This document shows, one piece after another, positions 36,776 to 46,788 of a stretch of 64,000 nt of DNA (its first letter is position 1; each line of letters opens with the position of its first letter). Source of the stretch: Geothrix campi (lineage in GTDB: Bacteria > Acidobacteriota > Holophagae > Holophagales > Holophagaceae); assembly GCF_024609265.1 (NCBI RefSeq), contig NZ_JANHMP010000003.1, positions 175,497 to 239,496 on the forward strand, in the 5' to 3' direction. Made by a program: the position numbers and the translations under genes. The notes under the pieces are model-generated. The model ran no database searches. It was given only the letters and a program-made list of their open reading frames with translations, and was not told the DNA's origin.

Positions 36776-37356
36776 TGGTGCCCCAGGACTACGGCTTCTT
36801 TATCGATCCGCAGCGCTGCATCGGCTGCCGCTCCTGCGTGGGCGCCTGCGCCGAGTGCGGCACCCACCGCGGACGCTCCATGATCCACCTGGACGAGATG
36901 GACCGCTTCGACAGCCCGCAGACGGTGCCCACGGTCTGCATGCACTGCGAGGATCCCATCTGCGCCCAGGTCTGCCCCTCGGACGCCATCAAGCGCAGCG
37001 AGGACGGCGTGGTGCACGCGGCGCAGAAGCCGCGCTGCATCGGCTGCCAGAACTGCGAGCTGAGCTGCCCCTTCGGCGTGCCCATCGTGTTCTCGGGCCT
37101 GGAGCAGATGCTCAAGTGCGACCTCTGCTATGACCGCACCTCCGAGGGCCACAAGCCCATGTGCGCCACGGTCTGCCCCAGCCAGGCCCTGCTCTTCGTC
37201 CGCAAGGACGAGGTGGCGAACCTACGCCACAACAAGCCGCTGCGCGACTTCCTCATCGGCAGCGTGCGGGTGAAGACGAAGAACGCCATCATGGTGCCCG
37301 ATCCGGATACGCCCCTGCACCTGGATGCGGCTTTGCTCATAGATGGAGGCCTCTGA
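36775..37356 (+). CDS. Four-cluster [4Fe-4S] electron-transfer subunit (NrfC/DmsB-like)
   Basis: The 193-aa protein has four ferredoxin-type Cys groups: CIGCRSCVGAC, CMHCEDPICAQVCP, CIGCQNCELSCP and CDLCYDR with CATVCP. It overlaps the molybdoenzyme stop by one base (TGATG) and the Rieske start overlaps its own stop in the same way, so the subunits are made together. It lacks a signal peptide and so faces the cytoplasm with the catalytic subunit. It should move electrons between the membrane partner and the molybdenum site. Confidence 0.9.
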
Positions 37357-37916
37357 TGATCTGGTGGCGCCGCGCCTTCCCCCTTGAGCTGGCCGAAGAA
37401 GGCCACTTCTCCCGCCGCGAGTTCGCCCGCTTCCTGGCCGTGGTGAGCGCCGGGTTCACCGCCGGCATCGGCTACCTGTGGCTGCGGAAGAAGCCCCTGG
37501 AGGGCGCCTCCGATCCCGAGGCCAGGCACGCGGAACTGCCTGTGGCCCTGGGTCTGGCCACGGACCTACAGCCCGGCCAGAGCCGCCTCTTCAAGTTCCG
37601 GGACGCGCATGATGCCTGCATCCTGCTCCGCACCCCCAAGGGCGAGCTGAGGGCCTACCGGCAGACCTGCACCCACCTGGGTTGCGCCGTGCGCTACGCC
37701 GGTGAGCGCCTGGAGTGCCCTTGCCACCTGGGCTTCTTCGAGCCGGACCGCGGCTTCCCCGTGCAGGGCCCGCCCAGCCGGCCGCTCGCCGCCATCGCCC
37801 TGGAGACCCGCCCCGACGGAACCCTCTGGGCCGTGGGCGAGCTGCCCAAGCCCACCCTGGAATCCCTCGACCACCGCGCCGCCTGCCCGCGCGAGAAGAC
37901 GGAGGTGACCGCATGA
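37356..37916 (+). CDS. Membrane-anchored Rieske [2Fe-2S] protein
   Basis: The 186-aa product has an N-terminal RRE-containing segment and one membrane helix (about residues 27-46), then a Rieske domain with both ligand boxes, CTHLGCAV (about 105) and CPCHLGFF (about 123). A twin-arginine-like SRREFARFLAV precedes the helix, which suggests Tat export as for bc1 Rieske proteins, putting the cluster in the periplasm. That places it across the membrane from the cytoplasmic FeS subunit, an unusual mixture for a NasA-type enzyme. Confidence 0.88.
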   Translation: MIWWRRAFPLELAEEGHFSRREFARFLAVVSAGFTAGIGYLWLRKKPLEGASDPEARHAELPVALGLATDLQPGQSRLFKFRDAHDACILLRTPKGELRAYRQTCTHLGCAVRYAGERLECPCHLGFFEPDRGFPVQGPPSRPLAAIALETRPDGTLWAVGELPKPTLESLDHRAACPREKTEVTA

Positions 37917-38128
37917 ACACGCCCCGCGTTCGCATCTCCCCCGCCGCCCTGGGCGTCATCCTCGTGCTGCTGGTGATCCAGCTCTACCTCTTTGAGACCG
38001 TGCTGGGCGCTGTCCTCGACGGCCAGCGCAGCGTCCTCCCCGGCGCCTTCTTCGTCTCCCTGGCCCTCAGCGCCATCGCGCTCTTCCTGGCCTTCAGGAG
38101 CACCGTGGAGTACGGGCCGAAGGAGTAG
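37913..38128 (+). CDS. Small two-helix membrane protein of the NasA/Rieske operon
   Basis: This 71-aa protein has two hydrophobic segments (about residues 12-33 and 44-62) and no recognised motif. It overlaps the Rieske stop (ATGA), and is the last gene of the operon. It probably serves as an assembly or structural subunit of the complex. No family could be assigned. Confidence 0.7.
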   Translation: MNTPRVRISPAALGVILVLLVIQLYLFETVLGAVLDGQRSVLPGAFFVSLALSAIALFLAFRSTVEYGPKE

Positions 38129-38154
38129 GGGTCGGCAGCTCGGGAAAAAAGGAT

Positions 38155-38288
38155 CTCCACGAAGGACACGAAGAAATAAAGGCAAGGGCACGAAGCCCGG
38201 TGCGGTCGGTACCCTCGGGTCTTCCGGAAGGTCCTGCTCCTTCGTGTTCTTCCCGCGCCCGAAGGGCGTCTTCGTGTCCTTCGTGGAG
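38155..38288. repeat. REP-like inverted repeat (a), 19-bp arms
   Basis: CTCCACGAAGGACACGAAG (38155-38173) is repeated in perfect inverted form at 38270-38288, between the convergent NasA/Rieske and ACIII operons. The 96-bp centre contains further partial copies (CACGAAG, CTTCGTGTTCTTC). Related elements lie at 48313-48380 and 62072-62160. Confidence 0.75.
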
Positions 38289-38311
38289 GCTTATATCTTT
38301 CCAATGGAACT

Positions 38312-39454
38312 TCACCCTCCCTGGGGCAGCTCCTGGGCGGGGTTGGCGTCCTTCATGAAAACGGGCCAGCAGGCCAGATGGCCGAGACCCAGTTGCAGGA
38401 GGATGCCACCCAGCTCGGCGACACCGAAGACCGGGACCAGGCCATGGAGCACGGGCGGCATGATCTGGAGGTAGAGATCAAGCCAGCGGCCCGCCAGGAG
38501 GATCGCGCAGGTGGCCAGCAGTACTGTCTCGCTGGTCTTGGCCTTCCGGCCGAGCAGCAGCACGAAGGGCAGGCCGAAGTTCAGGACCAGGTTCAGATAG
38601 AAGAGGGGCATCCAGCGGCCCTGGAGCAGCAGCCGCATGGGGCCCGTCTCCTCGGGCAGGTTGGCGTACCAGATGAGCAAGAACTGGCTGAGGAAGATGT
38701 AGGCCCAGAAGCAGCTGAAGGCGAAGAGCAGCTTGCCCAAGTCATGGTTCTGCGCCTTCGACACCGCCGGGAGCAGGCCCACCCGGCGCAGCACGATGGC
38801 GCTGATGGTGACGATGGCGATGCCCTGGAGGAACATGCCCGAGAACCCGTAGATGGCCAGGATGGTGCTGGACCACACGGGCTCGAGGGACATCAGCCAG
38901 TCGAAGTTGGCCAGGGAGAAGGTGAGGCCGAAAACCAGGATGAAGGGGGCCGCGCCCTTCCCCTGCTGCGTGAGTCGCCGCCCCACCCAGATCCAGGCCA
39001 TGAAGATGAGCGCCACCCGGCCGAAGAAGAAGGGCGGGTTCAGCCAGCCCAGGCGGCCGTGCAGCGCCTCGTGGGAGGCCGCATCCGGTCGGGCCCAGGG
39101 GTAGAGGGTGGTGGCCCCGAAGGCCAGCAGCAGCATGAGGGCGCCCGCCACGGGCAGGAGCGCCGGCATGGCCCGGTGGGCCTTGAGGATGGGATCGCTC
39201 CAGCGGGCCCCGGTGATGGACTGGATGGCCAGCAGGAACAGCCCGCCCAGCCCCACGCAGGCCAGGTTGAAGGCCGTGAGCAGCAGGTTGCCCCAGCCCC
39301 GCTCCGCCTGAAGCACGAGACCCAGGCCCAGCAATCCGGCGCCGAGCACCACGAAGGCCCAGGCGCCACCCCGCAGGCGCTCGCCGATGTCGGCCAGGGT
39401 GGGGATCCCGGACTTGGTGAGGTCCCGGGCGGGAACGGTGAAGGTCTCGCTCAT
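38312..39454 (-). CDS. actF: Alternative complex III quinone-binding subunit ActF
   Basis: The 380-aa integral membrane protein has ten hydrophobic segments and resembles ActF (and ActC), the NrfD-related quinol-binding subunits of alternative complex III: FDWLMSLEPVWSSTI in mid-protein and HDLGKLLFAFSCFWAYIFLSQ by pattern are characteristic. It overlaps the ActDE stop by 4 bp (ATGA), and is the last gene of the nar-act run. ACIII oxidises quinol and reduces cytochrome c in place of a bc1 complex. Confidence 0.88.
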   Translation of the reverse strand: MSETFTVPARDLTKSGIPTLADIGERLRGGAWAFVVLGAGLLGLGLVLQAERGWGNLLLTAFNLACVGLGGLFLLAIQSITGARWSDPILKAHRAMPALLPVAGALMLLLAFGATTLYPWARPDAASHEALHGRLGWLNPPFFFGRVALIFMAWIWVGRRLTQQGKGAAPFILVFGLTFSLANFDWLMSLEPVWSSTILAIYGFSGMFLQGIAIVTISAIVLRRVGLLPAVSKAQNHDLGKLLFAFSCFWAYIFLSQFLLIWYANLPEETGPMRLLLQGRWMPLFYLNLVLNFGLPFVLLLGRKAKTSETVLLATCAILLAGRWLDLYLQIMPPVLHGLVPVFGVAELGGILLQLGLGHLACWPVFMKDANPAQELPQGG

Positions 39455-40635
39455 GGCTGGGCTCCCGTGGCTTGGGCGGGCGCAGCGGCAGGCTTCGCAG
39501 CCTTCTGCAGCTCCCGGATGTAGAGCACCACCTGCCAGCGGTCCTCGCGGCTGAGGAGATCGCCGTAGCCCTTCATCTTCGTGGGGCCGCCGAAGGTGGC
39601 GACGTGGAAGAGGCGTCCGTCCGGCATGTCCCGCACCAAGGGAGAGACGAGCACCGTGGGCGCGAAGGCGCCCCGCGCGACGATCACGCTGCCGTTGTTG
39701 TCGCCCTCCCGCCCGTGGCAGGTGGCGCAGACCCGCTCGAAGACGAGCTTGCCGCGGTTGAAGCGGGCCTGGGTGGGCTGGTAGGGGTTCTGCAGCTCGC
39801 GGCCGGCCCGCTCCGCCTCGGCCTTGCCCGGCCCGAAGGCCAGGGGCGGCTCGCCGTGGCGCGACAGGGTATCCGGAGGCGGCGCCTGCAGCACCTTCCC
39901 ACTGGGCAGGACGCCGCTGGCATCGTAGGCCTGAGCCGAGAGGGGCGCGCCCATGCCGCCGTCCCAGGCCAGGTTCCGGCGCTGGAAGTCGCGGTTGAGC
40001 ACTGGCACCAGGGCGAGAAGCAGGAAGGCGGGCAGGCAGGCCAGCAGAAGAGCCCCCACGCCCGCGGGGCGGTCCCAGAAGGCGCTGCGGCGCTGGAAGC
40101 GGTCCTCCACCAGCAGGCCGGAATCAAGGGCGCCCAGGCCCGCCAGCTCTTGGGCCACAGCGGGGAACTGGATATCGGCGGCCAGCTCCGCCGCCAGGAT
40201 GAAGCGGTCATCGTTGGCGCCCGCATGGAGGTCGGGGATGCGGAGGCGGGGGCGCATGCGCGCGACGAGAAAGAAGCTGGCCACGACTCCCAGACCCGCC
40301 AGCAGTACCGTCAGCTCGAAGGCCACGGGGATGAAGGCGGGGATGGCCAGGAGGGGCTTGCCGCCCGTAATCAGTGGATAGTCCACCGCCGAGGTCCAGA
40401 TCTGAAGCCCTGCGGCGAGGGCGAGGCCCAGGACGGCGAAGGCTAGGCAGGCCCGGGGCAGCCGCGAGGGGCGCAGGCCCATGGCCTCGTCCATGCCATG
40501 CACCGGGAAGGGTGTGTAGGTGTCCAGTACCCGGTGGCCTGCGGTTCGCAGATGCTTCACCGCGTGGAGGAGCTGCTCGGGGTCCGCGAAGGAGGCCCGG
40601 AAGCGGCTGCGATGGAGGTGCTCAGTGCTCGACAT
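39451..40635 (-). CDS. ActD-ActE fusion subunit of alternative complex III
   Basis: The 394-aa protein combines an ActD-like part (about residues 10-190, [20 protein letters not shown] and two membrane helices) with an ActE-like part: a third membrane helix (about 200-220) followed by a mono-heme cytochrome c domain with CATCHG (about residue 303) and Met ligand candidates near KMKGYGD. Separate actD and actE genes are usual in other ACIII operons. It overlaps actC by 14 bp and actF by 4 bp. Confidence 0.85.
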   Translation of the reverse strand: MSSTEHLHRSRFRASFADPEQLLHAVKHLRTAGHRVLDTYTPFPVHGMDEAMGLRPSRLPRACLAFAVLGLALAAGLQIWTSAVDYPLITGGKPLLAIPAFIPVAFELTVLLAGLGVVASFFLVARMRPRLRIPDLHAGANDDRFILAAELAADIQFPAVAQELAGLGALDSGLLVEDRFQRRSAFWDRPAGVGALLLACLPAFLLLALVPVLNRDFQRRNLAWDGGMGAPLSAQAYDASGVLPSGKVLQAPPPDTLSRHGEPPLAFGPGKAEAERAGRELQNPYQPTQARFNRGKLVFERVCATCHGREGDNNGSVIVARGAFAPTVLVSPLVRDMPDGRLFHVATFGGPTKMKGYGDLLSREDRWQVVLYIRELQKAAKPAAAPAQATGAQP

Positions 40636-42022
40636 TCTTCAGCACTCCTTTCACTTCGCTCGCCGCGATCATGGGCAGCACCCGGGTGAACACCAGGAAC
40701 AGCGTGAAGAAGAGGCCGAAGCTGCCGATGAGGATGGCCACCTCGATGAAGGTGGGCCGGTACATGGCCCAGCTGGATGGCAGGTAGTCTCGGTGGAGGC
40801 TGGTCACGATGATGACGAAACGCTCGAACCACATGCCGATGTTCACGAAGATGGTGAGGATGAAGATCATCCAGGGGGTGGTTCGCACCTTCCTGAACCA
40901 GAAGAACTGGGGGCTGAGCACGTTGCAGCCCACCATGGTCCAGTAGGCCCACTGGTAGGGCCCCAGGGCGCGGTTGAGGAAGACGTAGCGCTCGTAGGGG
41001 TTCCCGCTGTACCAGGCCGTGAAGAACTCCGTGGCGTAGGCCATGCCCACGATCATCCCCGTGGCCAGCACCACCTTGGTCATGGCCTCCAGATGACGGG
41101 TGGTGATGTACTCCTCCAGGCCCATCACCGACCGGGCGATGATCATGAGGGTGAGCACCATGGCGAAGCCGCTGAACACGGCGCCCACCACGAAGTAGGG
41201 CGGGAAGATCGTCGCGTGCCATCCGGGGATCACCGAGGTGGCGAAGTCCATGGACACGATGGTGTGCACGGAGACCACCAGGGGCGTGCTGAGGCCCGCC
41301 AGCAGCATGTAGACCGTCTCGTAGCGGCTCCAGGTGCGGTTCGAGCCGTTCCACCCCAGCGAGAAGATGCTGAGGATCGTGCGTTTCAATTTCGTCTTCG
41401 CGCGGTCCCGCTGGGTGGCCAGGTCGGGGATGAGGCCGATGTACCAGAAGGCGAGTGAGATGATGAAGTAGGTGGAGATGGCGACGACATCCCAGAGCAG
41501 CGGGCTCTTGAAGTTGACCCAGAGGGAGCCGCGGGAATTGGGATAGGGCGTGGCCCAGAAGGCCAGCCAGGGCCGGCCCATGTGGATGATGGGGAAGGTG
41601 CCCGCGCACATGACAGCGAAGAGCGTCATGGCCTCGGCGGCACGGTTGATGGAGGTGCGCCAACGCTGGCGGAAGAGGAAGAGGATGGCCGAGATCAGCG
41701 TCCCCGCGTGGCCGATGCCCACCCAGAACACGAAGTTCGTGATGTCGAAGGCCCACCCCACCGTGCGGTTGAGGCCCCAGGTACCGATGCCCCGGGTGAG
41801 GGTCTGCACCACGGCCCAGGCGCCCAGGGAGAGCATGGAGAGGGTGACGGCCAGGGCCAGCCACCAGCGCAGGGGCGGGCGCCGCTCCGTGGGCGCGAAG
41901 ACCTCCTCTGTGACTTGGCGGTAGGTCTTGTTCCCGTCGATGAGGGGCAGGTTGTGGCCGTAGCGCTCGGCCTCGGCGGCGGAGATCCCGCTGGCGGTCA
42001 GCACGTCGGCATCATGCGCCAT
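40622..42022 (-). CDS. actC: Alternative complex III membrane subunit ActC (NrfD family)
   Basis: The 466-aa protein has ten membrane helices in the NrfD/PsrC fold, with conserved segments [28 protein letters not shown] by pattern, HMGRPW and [11 protein letters not shown] characteristic of ActC. ActC holds the quinol site next to the ActB iron-sulfur domain. The ATG at 42022 follows AAGGGGG and overlaps the actB end by 11 bp; the longer frame to 42055 has no ribosome site. Confidence 0.92.
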   Translation of the reverse strand: MAHDADVLTASGISAAEAERYGHNLPLIDGNKTYRQVTEEVFAPTERRPPLRWWLALAVTLSMLSLGAWAVVQTLTRGIGTWGLNRTVGWAFDITNFVFWVGIGHAGTLISAILFLFRQRWRTSINRAAEAMTLFAVMCAGTFPIIHMGRPWLAFWATPYPNSRGSLWVNFKSPLLWDVVAISTYFIISLAFWYIGLIPDLATQRDRAKTKLKRTILSIFSLGWNGSNRTWSRYETVYMLLAGLSTPLVVSVHTIVSMDFATSVIPGWHATIFPPYFVVGAVFSGFAMVLTLMIIARSVMGLEEYITTRHLEAMTKVVLATGMIVGMAYATEFFTAWYSGNPYERYVFLNRALGPYQWAYWTMVGCNVLSPQFFWFRKVRTTPWMIFILTIFVNIGMWFERFVIIVTSLHRDYLPSSWAMYRPTFIEVAILIGSFGLFFTLFLVFTRVLPMIAASEVKGVLKNVEH

Positions 42023-44924
42023 GGTGGCCCCCTTCCGTCGGCCTAGGCGCGACATTGCGGATTTTTGTCAGGTAGCTTACGGCGGGCCCGATGCCCAGCT
42101 CGCCCAGCACCAGGAAGCGCTTGGGATCGCGCAGCACTTGGCTGATGCGGCTGTCCGGATCCTGCATATCACCGAAGACGATGGCCTGGGCGGGGCAGCT
42201 CTGCATGCAGGCGGGCAGGGCCTCGCCGTCCTTCAGCTCGCGGCCTTCGTTCTTCGCCGTGAGCTTGGCTTCCATGAGGCGCTGCACACAGAAGGAGCAC
42301 TTCTCCATCACGCCGCGGCTGCGCACGGTGACATCCGGATTGAAACCCAGGCGCTCCAACTCGCTGGCGTGGGGATATTCCCACCAGTTGAAGCGGCGCA
42401 CCTTGTAGGGGCAGTTGTTGGCGCAGTAGCGGGTGCCCACGCAGCGGTTGTAGACCTGCTGGTTGAGGCCCTCCTCGCTGTGCACTGTGGCCAGTACGGG
42501 GCACACATTCTCGCAGGGGGCCTGGTCGCACTGCTGGCACAGCATGGGCTGGTGCACGACGCCGGGCTCGGCCTCGGAGCCCGTGTAGTACCGATCGATG
42601 CGCAGCCAATGCATCTCGCGCTTGCGCCGCACTTCGTCGCGCCCCACCACGGGGATGTTGTTCTCCACCTGGCAGCCGATCACGCAGCCGGAGCAGCCCG
42701 TGCAGGCGCTGAGGTCGATGACCATGGCCCAGCGGTGGGCGCCGTGGGGATGCTCGCCGTAGACGGAAGGCCCCGGCTGCTCGTGGGGGCGGGCCGATGC
42801 GGGATCCCGCAGGTAGGGCGCCAGGGCCATCTCCCGCACCAGCTCGCGGCCCTCCAGGCTGTGATGGTCCTGGGTGCAGGCCAGGTCCACGCGACCCTGG
42901 CCACGCCGCACCTGGAGGGGCGCGACCTCAGCGGCCAGGAAGCCCGAGGTGAAGGCCCGCCAGGGATAGGCGTTCTTCCCAACGCCGAGCCCCGCCTTGC
43001 CACCCGCCGTGCGGCCATAGCCCAGGGCCACGGCCACGGTGCGATCGTCCTGGCCCGGCTGCACGACGACGGGCAGCTCCAGCTCCAGGGCGTGACCCTC
43101 GGGCCGCAGGCGCAGCAGGTCGCCCTGCTCCAGGCCAAGCTTTACCGCCGCAGCGGGCGACACCTGGGCGTAGTTGTCCCAGGTGGCCTTGGTAATGGGA
43201 TCCGGCAACTCCTGGAGGAAGGGGAGGTGGGCGTGGCGCCCGTCCCCCAGGCCCACCTTGGCGTAGAGCAGCAACTCGTAGCCATCCTTGCGCCCGATGC
43301 GCGGCGCGCCTTCCACGCGGCCCTCGCGGTACCGGGGCGCGGGCCCGGTGTCCACCTGTGCGGCGCCCTTCTGCAGCGCCGCGTTCCAGAACGTCTCGAA
43401 GTCACCCACGGCCTTCTGCCCTGGAAACACGGCCGCCTTCCAGTGCTCGCGCAGGGCCTGGAGCGCCGACACCGGCCGTCCGGCCCAGGCACCGAAGCTT
43501 TCCACGGCATCACGCGTGGCGAAGAGGGGCTGGAGGAGGGGCTGGGCGAGAGAGACGGTGCCCGCCACGGGCTCTGCGTCCCGCCAGGCCTCCAGCCAGT
43601 GGTGGTCCGGAGCCAGGTGGGTGCAGGCGGCGGCGCTCTCGTCCTCGGTCAGGGCCAGGGATAGGCGAATGGGCACCTTGGCGAAGGCGCCGGCGAAGGC
43701 CGCCGGCTGCTCGTAGATGGGGTTGCAGCCCAGCAGCAGCAGAGCGGCGACCTTGCCTTCGGCCATCTCGCGGACCAGGGCCTCCAGGGCCCGGTCGTCG
43801 CCCCGCTTCTGGAGGCTGGGGCGGGCCAGATCCACGGTGGTGCCTTCGTGGCCGAGGGCATGGTTGATCCGGGCGACGAGCTCCTGGGCCCGCGGATCGT
43901 TGAGGCCGCAGAGCAGGAGGCCATGGCCCCGGTGCGTCTCCAGCTCGTGGGCGATGGCCTGCGCCTTGGCCGCCAGGGCCGTCGGGAGGGCTCCTCCCTC
44001 CACGGTGAGACCCAACTGGCGAGCCAGGGCCTCCAGGAAGGGCACGGCCTCGGACGGCGCAAGGCGCACACGCTCGTCGGCGTTGCTGCCCGTGAGCGAG
44101 AGGCCGCCCTCCACCTGGATGTGCTTCGACATGGGCCGCGGCTTGTCGGGCCCGCGGCGCTCGGCGTAGGCGCGGGTGAAGCCCACGGGATCGATCCAGG
44201 TGCCGAGGAAGTCCGCTTCGATGCCCACGATGAGGTCCGCCTCCTCCAGGCGGTAGTGCGGCACCAGCCATTGGCCGTGGGTGCGCTGGTAGGCGGCGGC
44301 CAGGGCCGCGGCGCTGAGGGCGTCGGCCTCCACCAAGCGACCGTCCTTGAAGGTGTCGAGGAAGCTGTGCACGGCCGCACGGAGCGTGGGGCTGAGGATC
44401 GTCCCCGCCAGCACGCGGACGGCGCCACCGGAGGCCCTCAGTTCGGAAAAGCGGCGCTGGAGATCCGCGTCCAGCGCGGCCCAGTCCACGGCCTTCCCGG
44501 CCAGCTTCGGCCCGCGCAGGCGGTCCTCGTCGTAGAGGCCACGGGTCTGGGCCTGGCCGATGGCGCAGAGACCGCCGCGGCTCACGGGATGCTCGGGATT
44601 CCCCTCCAGCTTGACGGGGCGCCCGTCCCGGCTGCGGGCCAGCACGCCGCAGCCCGCGGTGCAGCCGCCGCAGGTGGTGGCGTACCACTGGGCCACGCCG
44701 GGCGTCAGGCCCTCCCGGGCGTTGAGGTAGGGCATGGCCTTCTCGACCACCTTGCTCTTGCAGCCCAGGGCCAGGCCCGCCGCGAAGCCGACCCCCGAGA
44801 AGCGGAAGAAGTCCCGGCGGCTGATCTGCCGGACGCTTTCGCCCGCGGGCAGTTCGTCCTCGAACTCCGCCTTCCGCGCCCGCACCATCCCGCGCCGTTC
44901 CCCGAGGCTCCTCCAGGTCTTCAT
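42012..44924 (-). CDS. actB: Alternative complex III iron-sulfur subunit ActB
   Basis: This 970-aa fusion has a Tat signal ([10 protein letters not shown], about residue 35), a large molybdopterin-enzyme-like domain (CGGCTAGCG, then GLCAIGQAQ) that in ACIII has lost its cofactor, and a C-terminal ferredoxin domain (about residues 730-900) with [37 protein letters not shown] and CSFCVQR. These clusters form the electron wire from the ActC quinol site to the cytochrome subunits. It follows actA by 9 bp. Confidence 0.93.
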   Translation of the reverse strand: MKTWRSLGERRGMVRARKAEFEDELPAGESVRQISRRDFFRFSGVGFAAGLALGCKSKVVEKAMPYLNAREGLTPGVAQWYATTCGGCTAGCGVLARSRDGRPVKLEGNPEHPVSRGGLCAIGQAQTRGLYDEDRLRGPKLAGKAVDWAALDADLQRRFSELRASGGAVRVLAGTILSPTLRAAVHSFLDTFKDGRLVEADALSAAALAAAYQRTHGQWLVPHYRLEEADLIVGIEADFLGTWIDPVGFTRAYAERRGPDKPRPMSKHIQVEGGLSLTGSNADERVRLAPSEAVPFLEALARQLGLTVEGGALPTALAAKAQAIAHELETHRGHGLLLCGLNDPRAQELVARINHALGHEGTTVDLARPSLQKRGDDRALEALVREMAEGKVAALLLLGCNPIYEQPAAFAGAFAKVPIRLSLALTEDESAAACTHLAPDHHWLEAWRDAEPVAGTVSLAQPLLQPLFATRDAVESFGAWAGRPVSALQALREHWKAAVFPGQKAVGDFETFWNAALQKGAAQVDTGPAPRYREGRVEGAPRIGRKDGYELLLYAKVGLGDGRHAHLPFLQELPDPITKATWDNYAQVSPAAAVKLGLEQGDLLRLRPEGHALELELPVVVQPGQDDRTVAVALGYGRTAGGKAGLGVGKNAYPWRAFTSGFLAAEVAPLQVRRGQGRVDLACTQDHHSLEGRELVREMALAPYLRDPASARPHEQPGPSVYGEHPHGAHRWAMVIDLSACTGCSGCVIGCQVENNIPVVGRDEVRRKREMHWLRIDRYYTGSEAEPGVVHQPMLCQQCDQAPCENVCPVLATVHSEEGLNQQVYNRCVGTRYCANNCPYKVRRFNWWEYPHASELERLGFNPDVTVRSRGVMEKCSFCVQRLMEAKLTAKNEGRELKDGEALPACMQSCPAQAIVFGDMQDPDSRISQVLRDPKRFLVLGELGIGPAVSYLTKIRNVAPRPTEGGHHGA

Positions 44925-44933
44925 GGCTTCTCC

Positions 44934-45518
44934 TCAGTGATGGCAGGCCGAGCAGTCGGTCGGAGCCTGGGGTGGGCGACCGGCCAAAAGCTGCTTCTGG
45001 TTCTCGGTGCGGTGGCAGGCGAGGCACTCACCCATGGTCAGGGCCATGGCCTGCTCCACGCGCTCCATGCCCTGCACCTCGCCGTGGCAGGACTGGCAGG
45101 CCACGCCAACGCGGACATGGCGGCTATGGGGGAAAGTGACGTGGGCGGGCAGGCGGTGGATTCGGACCCATTCGAAGCCCCGGCCGCTCGCGTAGGCATC
45201 CCGCAGCTTCTGGATTTCGGGGCTGGGGTCCGACTTGCCCATGGGCGTGCCGGCCCGGTTCAGCACGGTCTCGTGGCACTTCATGCAGGTGCTGAGGGGC
45301 GGGATGCCCGCGTGGCGGCTGTTCTCCGCCGAGGTGTGGCAGAAGAGGCAGTCCATCTTCAGCTCACCGGCGTGGAGGGCATGTGAATAGGGGATGGGCT
45401 GGGCGGGCTTGTAGCCGCTCTGGTCCCCGAGCAGGCGCGTGTCCAGGCTCAGGGCGAAGATCATGAGCGAGGCGCCGAAGGCCACCGCGCCCGTGATGGC
45501 GACGGTCCGCATCTTCAC
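44934..45518 (-). CDS. actA: Alternative complex III pentaheme cytochrome ActA
   Basis: The 194-aa protein has an N-terminal membrane anchor (residues 5-22) and five CxxCH sites (CLFCH, CMKCH, CQSCH, CLACH, CSACH), the ActA pattern. It starts at a GTG (45518) because GGAGG lies 6 nt upstream; an ATG two codons later is less well placed. The ribosome site is inside a perfect hairpin (45519-45537). It begins the act module 70 bp after narI on the same strand. Confidence 0.9.
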   Translation of the reverse strand: MKMRTVAITGAVAFGASLMIFALSLDTRLLGDQSGYKPAQPIPYSHALHAGELKMDCLFCHTSAENSRHAGIPPLSTCMKCHETVLNRAGTPMGKSDPSPEIQKLRDAYASGRGFEWVRIHRLPAHVTFPHSRHVRVGVACQSCHGEVQGMERVEQAMALTMGECLACHRTENQKQLLAGRPPQAPTDCSACHH

Positions 45519-45537
45519 CTGGCACCTCCGGTGCCAG
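45519..45537 (-). promoter_or_regulatory. Hairpin enclosing the actA ribosome-binding site
   Basis: CTGGCACC-GGA-GGTGCCAG is a perfect 8-bp stem whose loop and 3' arm contain the GGAGG of actA; the GTG start follows at once. It could reduce actA translation unless opened by ribosomes finishing narI. Confidence 0.5.
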
Positions 45538-45588
45538 CCCCTTCGGGCCTCGCCTTCGGCAAGGTGGGCCTCCGCTCCTGCTTCGGCC

Positions 45589-46263
45589 TCACCGCAGCCC
45601 CCGTCGATTCCAGATCACCACCTGGGGCCTGCGCCAGTAATAGAAGATGGGCACCACCAGGAAGTGGACGAGCCGCGTGAAGGGCAGCAGGAGGATGACC
45701 AGGAAGCCGCTCAGGAAGTGGAGCTTCACCATCCAGGGCAGGGGCGCGATGAGCTCGGGCCGGGGCGCCAGCTTGAGAAGGCTCCAGAGGTAGGGCGCGG
45801 CGTTGGTGGAGAACCAGGCGCTGCCCCAGCGGTAGCGGATGGCCACATCGATGCCGCTGGCCACCTGGTAGAGCAGCACGGCCAGCAGCACGACATCCAG
45901 GGGGCTGGTCACCACCTTCACGCGCCGGTCCGTGAAGCGGCGGACGATGAGGGCCACCACGCCCACCAGGGCCAGCAGCGCCATGGAGAGCCCGGTGATC
46001 TCCAGCAGGTAGAGTCGCAGGGGGCGGGCGTTCCAGGCCAGGATGGCCTCGGGCAGGAAGAAGGCGAACAGGTGCCCCGACAGCACCCAGAGGATGCCCC
46101 AGTGCCAGAGGCTGGAGCCCCAGAAGAGGGACTCGGTCTCCAGGAACTGGCTGGAGAGGCTGGAATAGCTGAAGGGCCGCCAGGTGAAGCGCAGGATGCT
46201 CACCACGATGGCCAGCACCAGGGCCACGTAGGGGAAGCCCACGAAGAGGAAGTTAGTCAGCAC
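45589..46263 (-). CDS. narI: Respiratory nitrate reductase gamma subunit NarI
   Basis: The 224-aa membrane cytochrome b takes electrons from quinol and passes them to NarH. Five membrane helices are visible, with His in SLWHWGILWVLSGH and KLHFLSGFLVILLLPFTRLVH that match the NarI heme b ligands. The GTG start overlaps the narJ end by 11 bp. It is followed by actA, so the nitrate reductase and ACIII genes are consecutive. Confidence 0.93.
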   Translation of the reverse strand: MLTNFLFVGFPYVALVLAIVVSILRFTWRPFSYSSLSSQFLETESLFWGSSLWHWGILWVLSGHLFAFFLPEAILAWNARPLRLYLLEITGLSMALLALVGVVALIVRRFTDRRVKVVTSPLDVVLLAVLLYQVASGIDVAIRYRWGSAWFSTNAAPYLWSLLKLAPRPELIAPLPWMVKLHFLSGFLVILLLPFTRLVHFLVVPIFYYWRRPQVVIWNRRGLR

Positions 46264-46786
46264 AGGCCGCCTCCGCCGGTTTGCGATTGACCGTGAAGAT
46301 GAGGAAGAGGGCCTGGAGCACGTGGTGGTAGGGGCTCTCCTTGAGGGCCGGGATCACCTTCTCCAGGGCCGGCAGGAGGCAGTCGTCCACCAGGTCCATG
46401 GCATCCTGGCGTTCCAGCCGCATGCCCAGGTCCAGCACGTTCGGCAGGTGGTCCGGCAGGTTCTTGCCCTCCGCGATGCCATGCTCCTGCAAGTGATGGC
46501 GCATCATGGCCATGAACTGCCCGCGCTGGTAGGTCTCGCCAAAGAGGTGCCAGCCGATGTCCAGCGTGCACTCGGGGGTGAGGTCGAAGGCCCGAGTGTA
46601 GAGCTCCTGGACCTCGCGCAGATCCAGGCCCCGCGCCACCAGGGCGAAGGCCTCCAGATGCTCCTGGCAGGGATGTCCCGTAGCCATGGCCGCGTCCGCC
46701 AAGGAGGCCGCCAGGGCCTGGGTGCGCTCGTCGGGATAGCGCAGCAGCGCACTGATGCCGGGGATGAGGTGAGTCGGAATGCGCAT
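46253..46786 (-). CDS. narJ: Nitrate reductase assembly chaperone NarJ
   Basis: The 177-aa protein is an all-helical TorD/NarJ-type chaperone that helps insert molybdenum cofactor into NarG. Seen are ISALLRYPDERT at the start and ECTLDIGWHLFGETYQRG by pattern, the NarJ core near residue 70. The ATG at 46786 lies 2 bp after the narH stop. It is slightly shorter than proteobacterial NarJ but complete. Confidence 0.9.
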   Translation of the reverse strand: MRIPTHLIPGISALLRYPDERTQALAASLADAAMATGHPCQEHLEAFALVARGLDLREVQELYTRAFDLTPECTLDIGWHLFGETYQRGQFMAMMRHHLQEHGIAEGKNLPDHLPNVLDLGMRLERQDAMDLVDDCLLPALEKVIPALKESPYHHVLQALFLIFTVNRKPAEAACAD

Positions 46787-46788
46787 GA

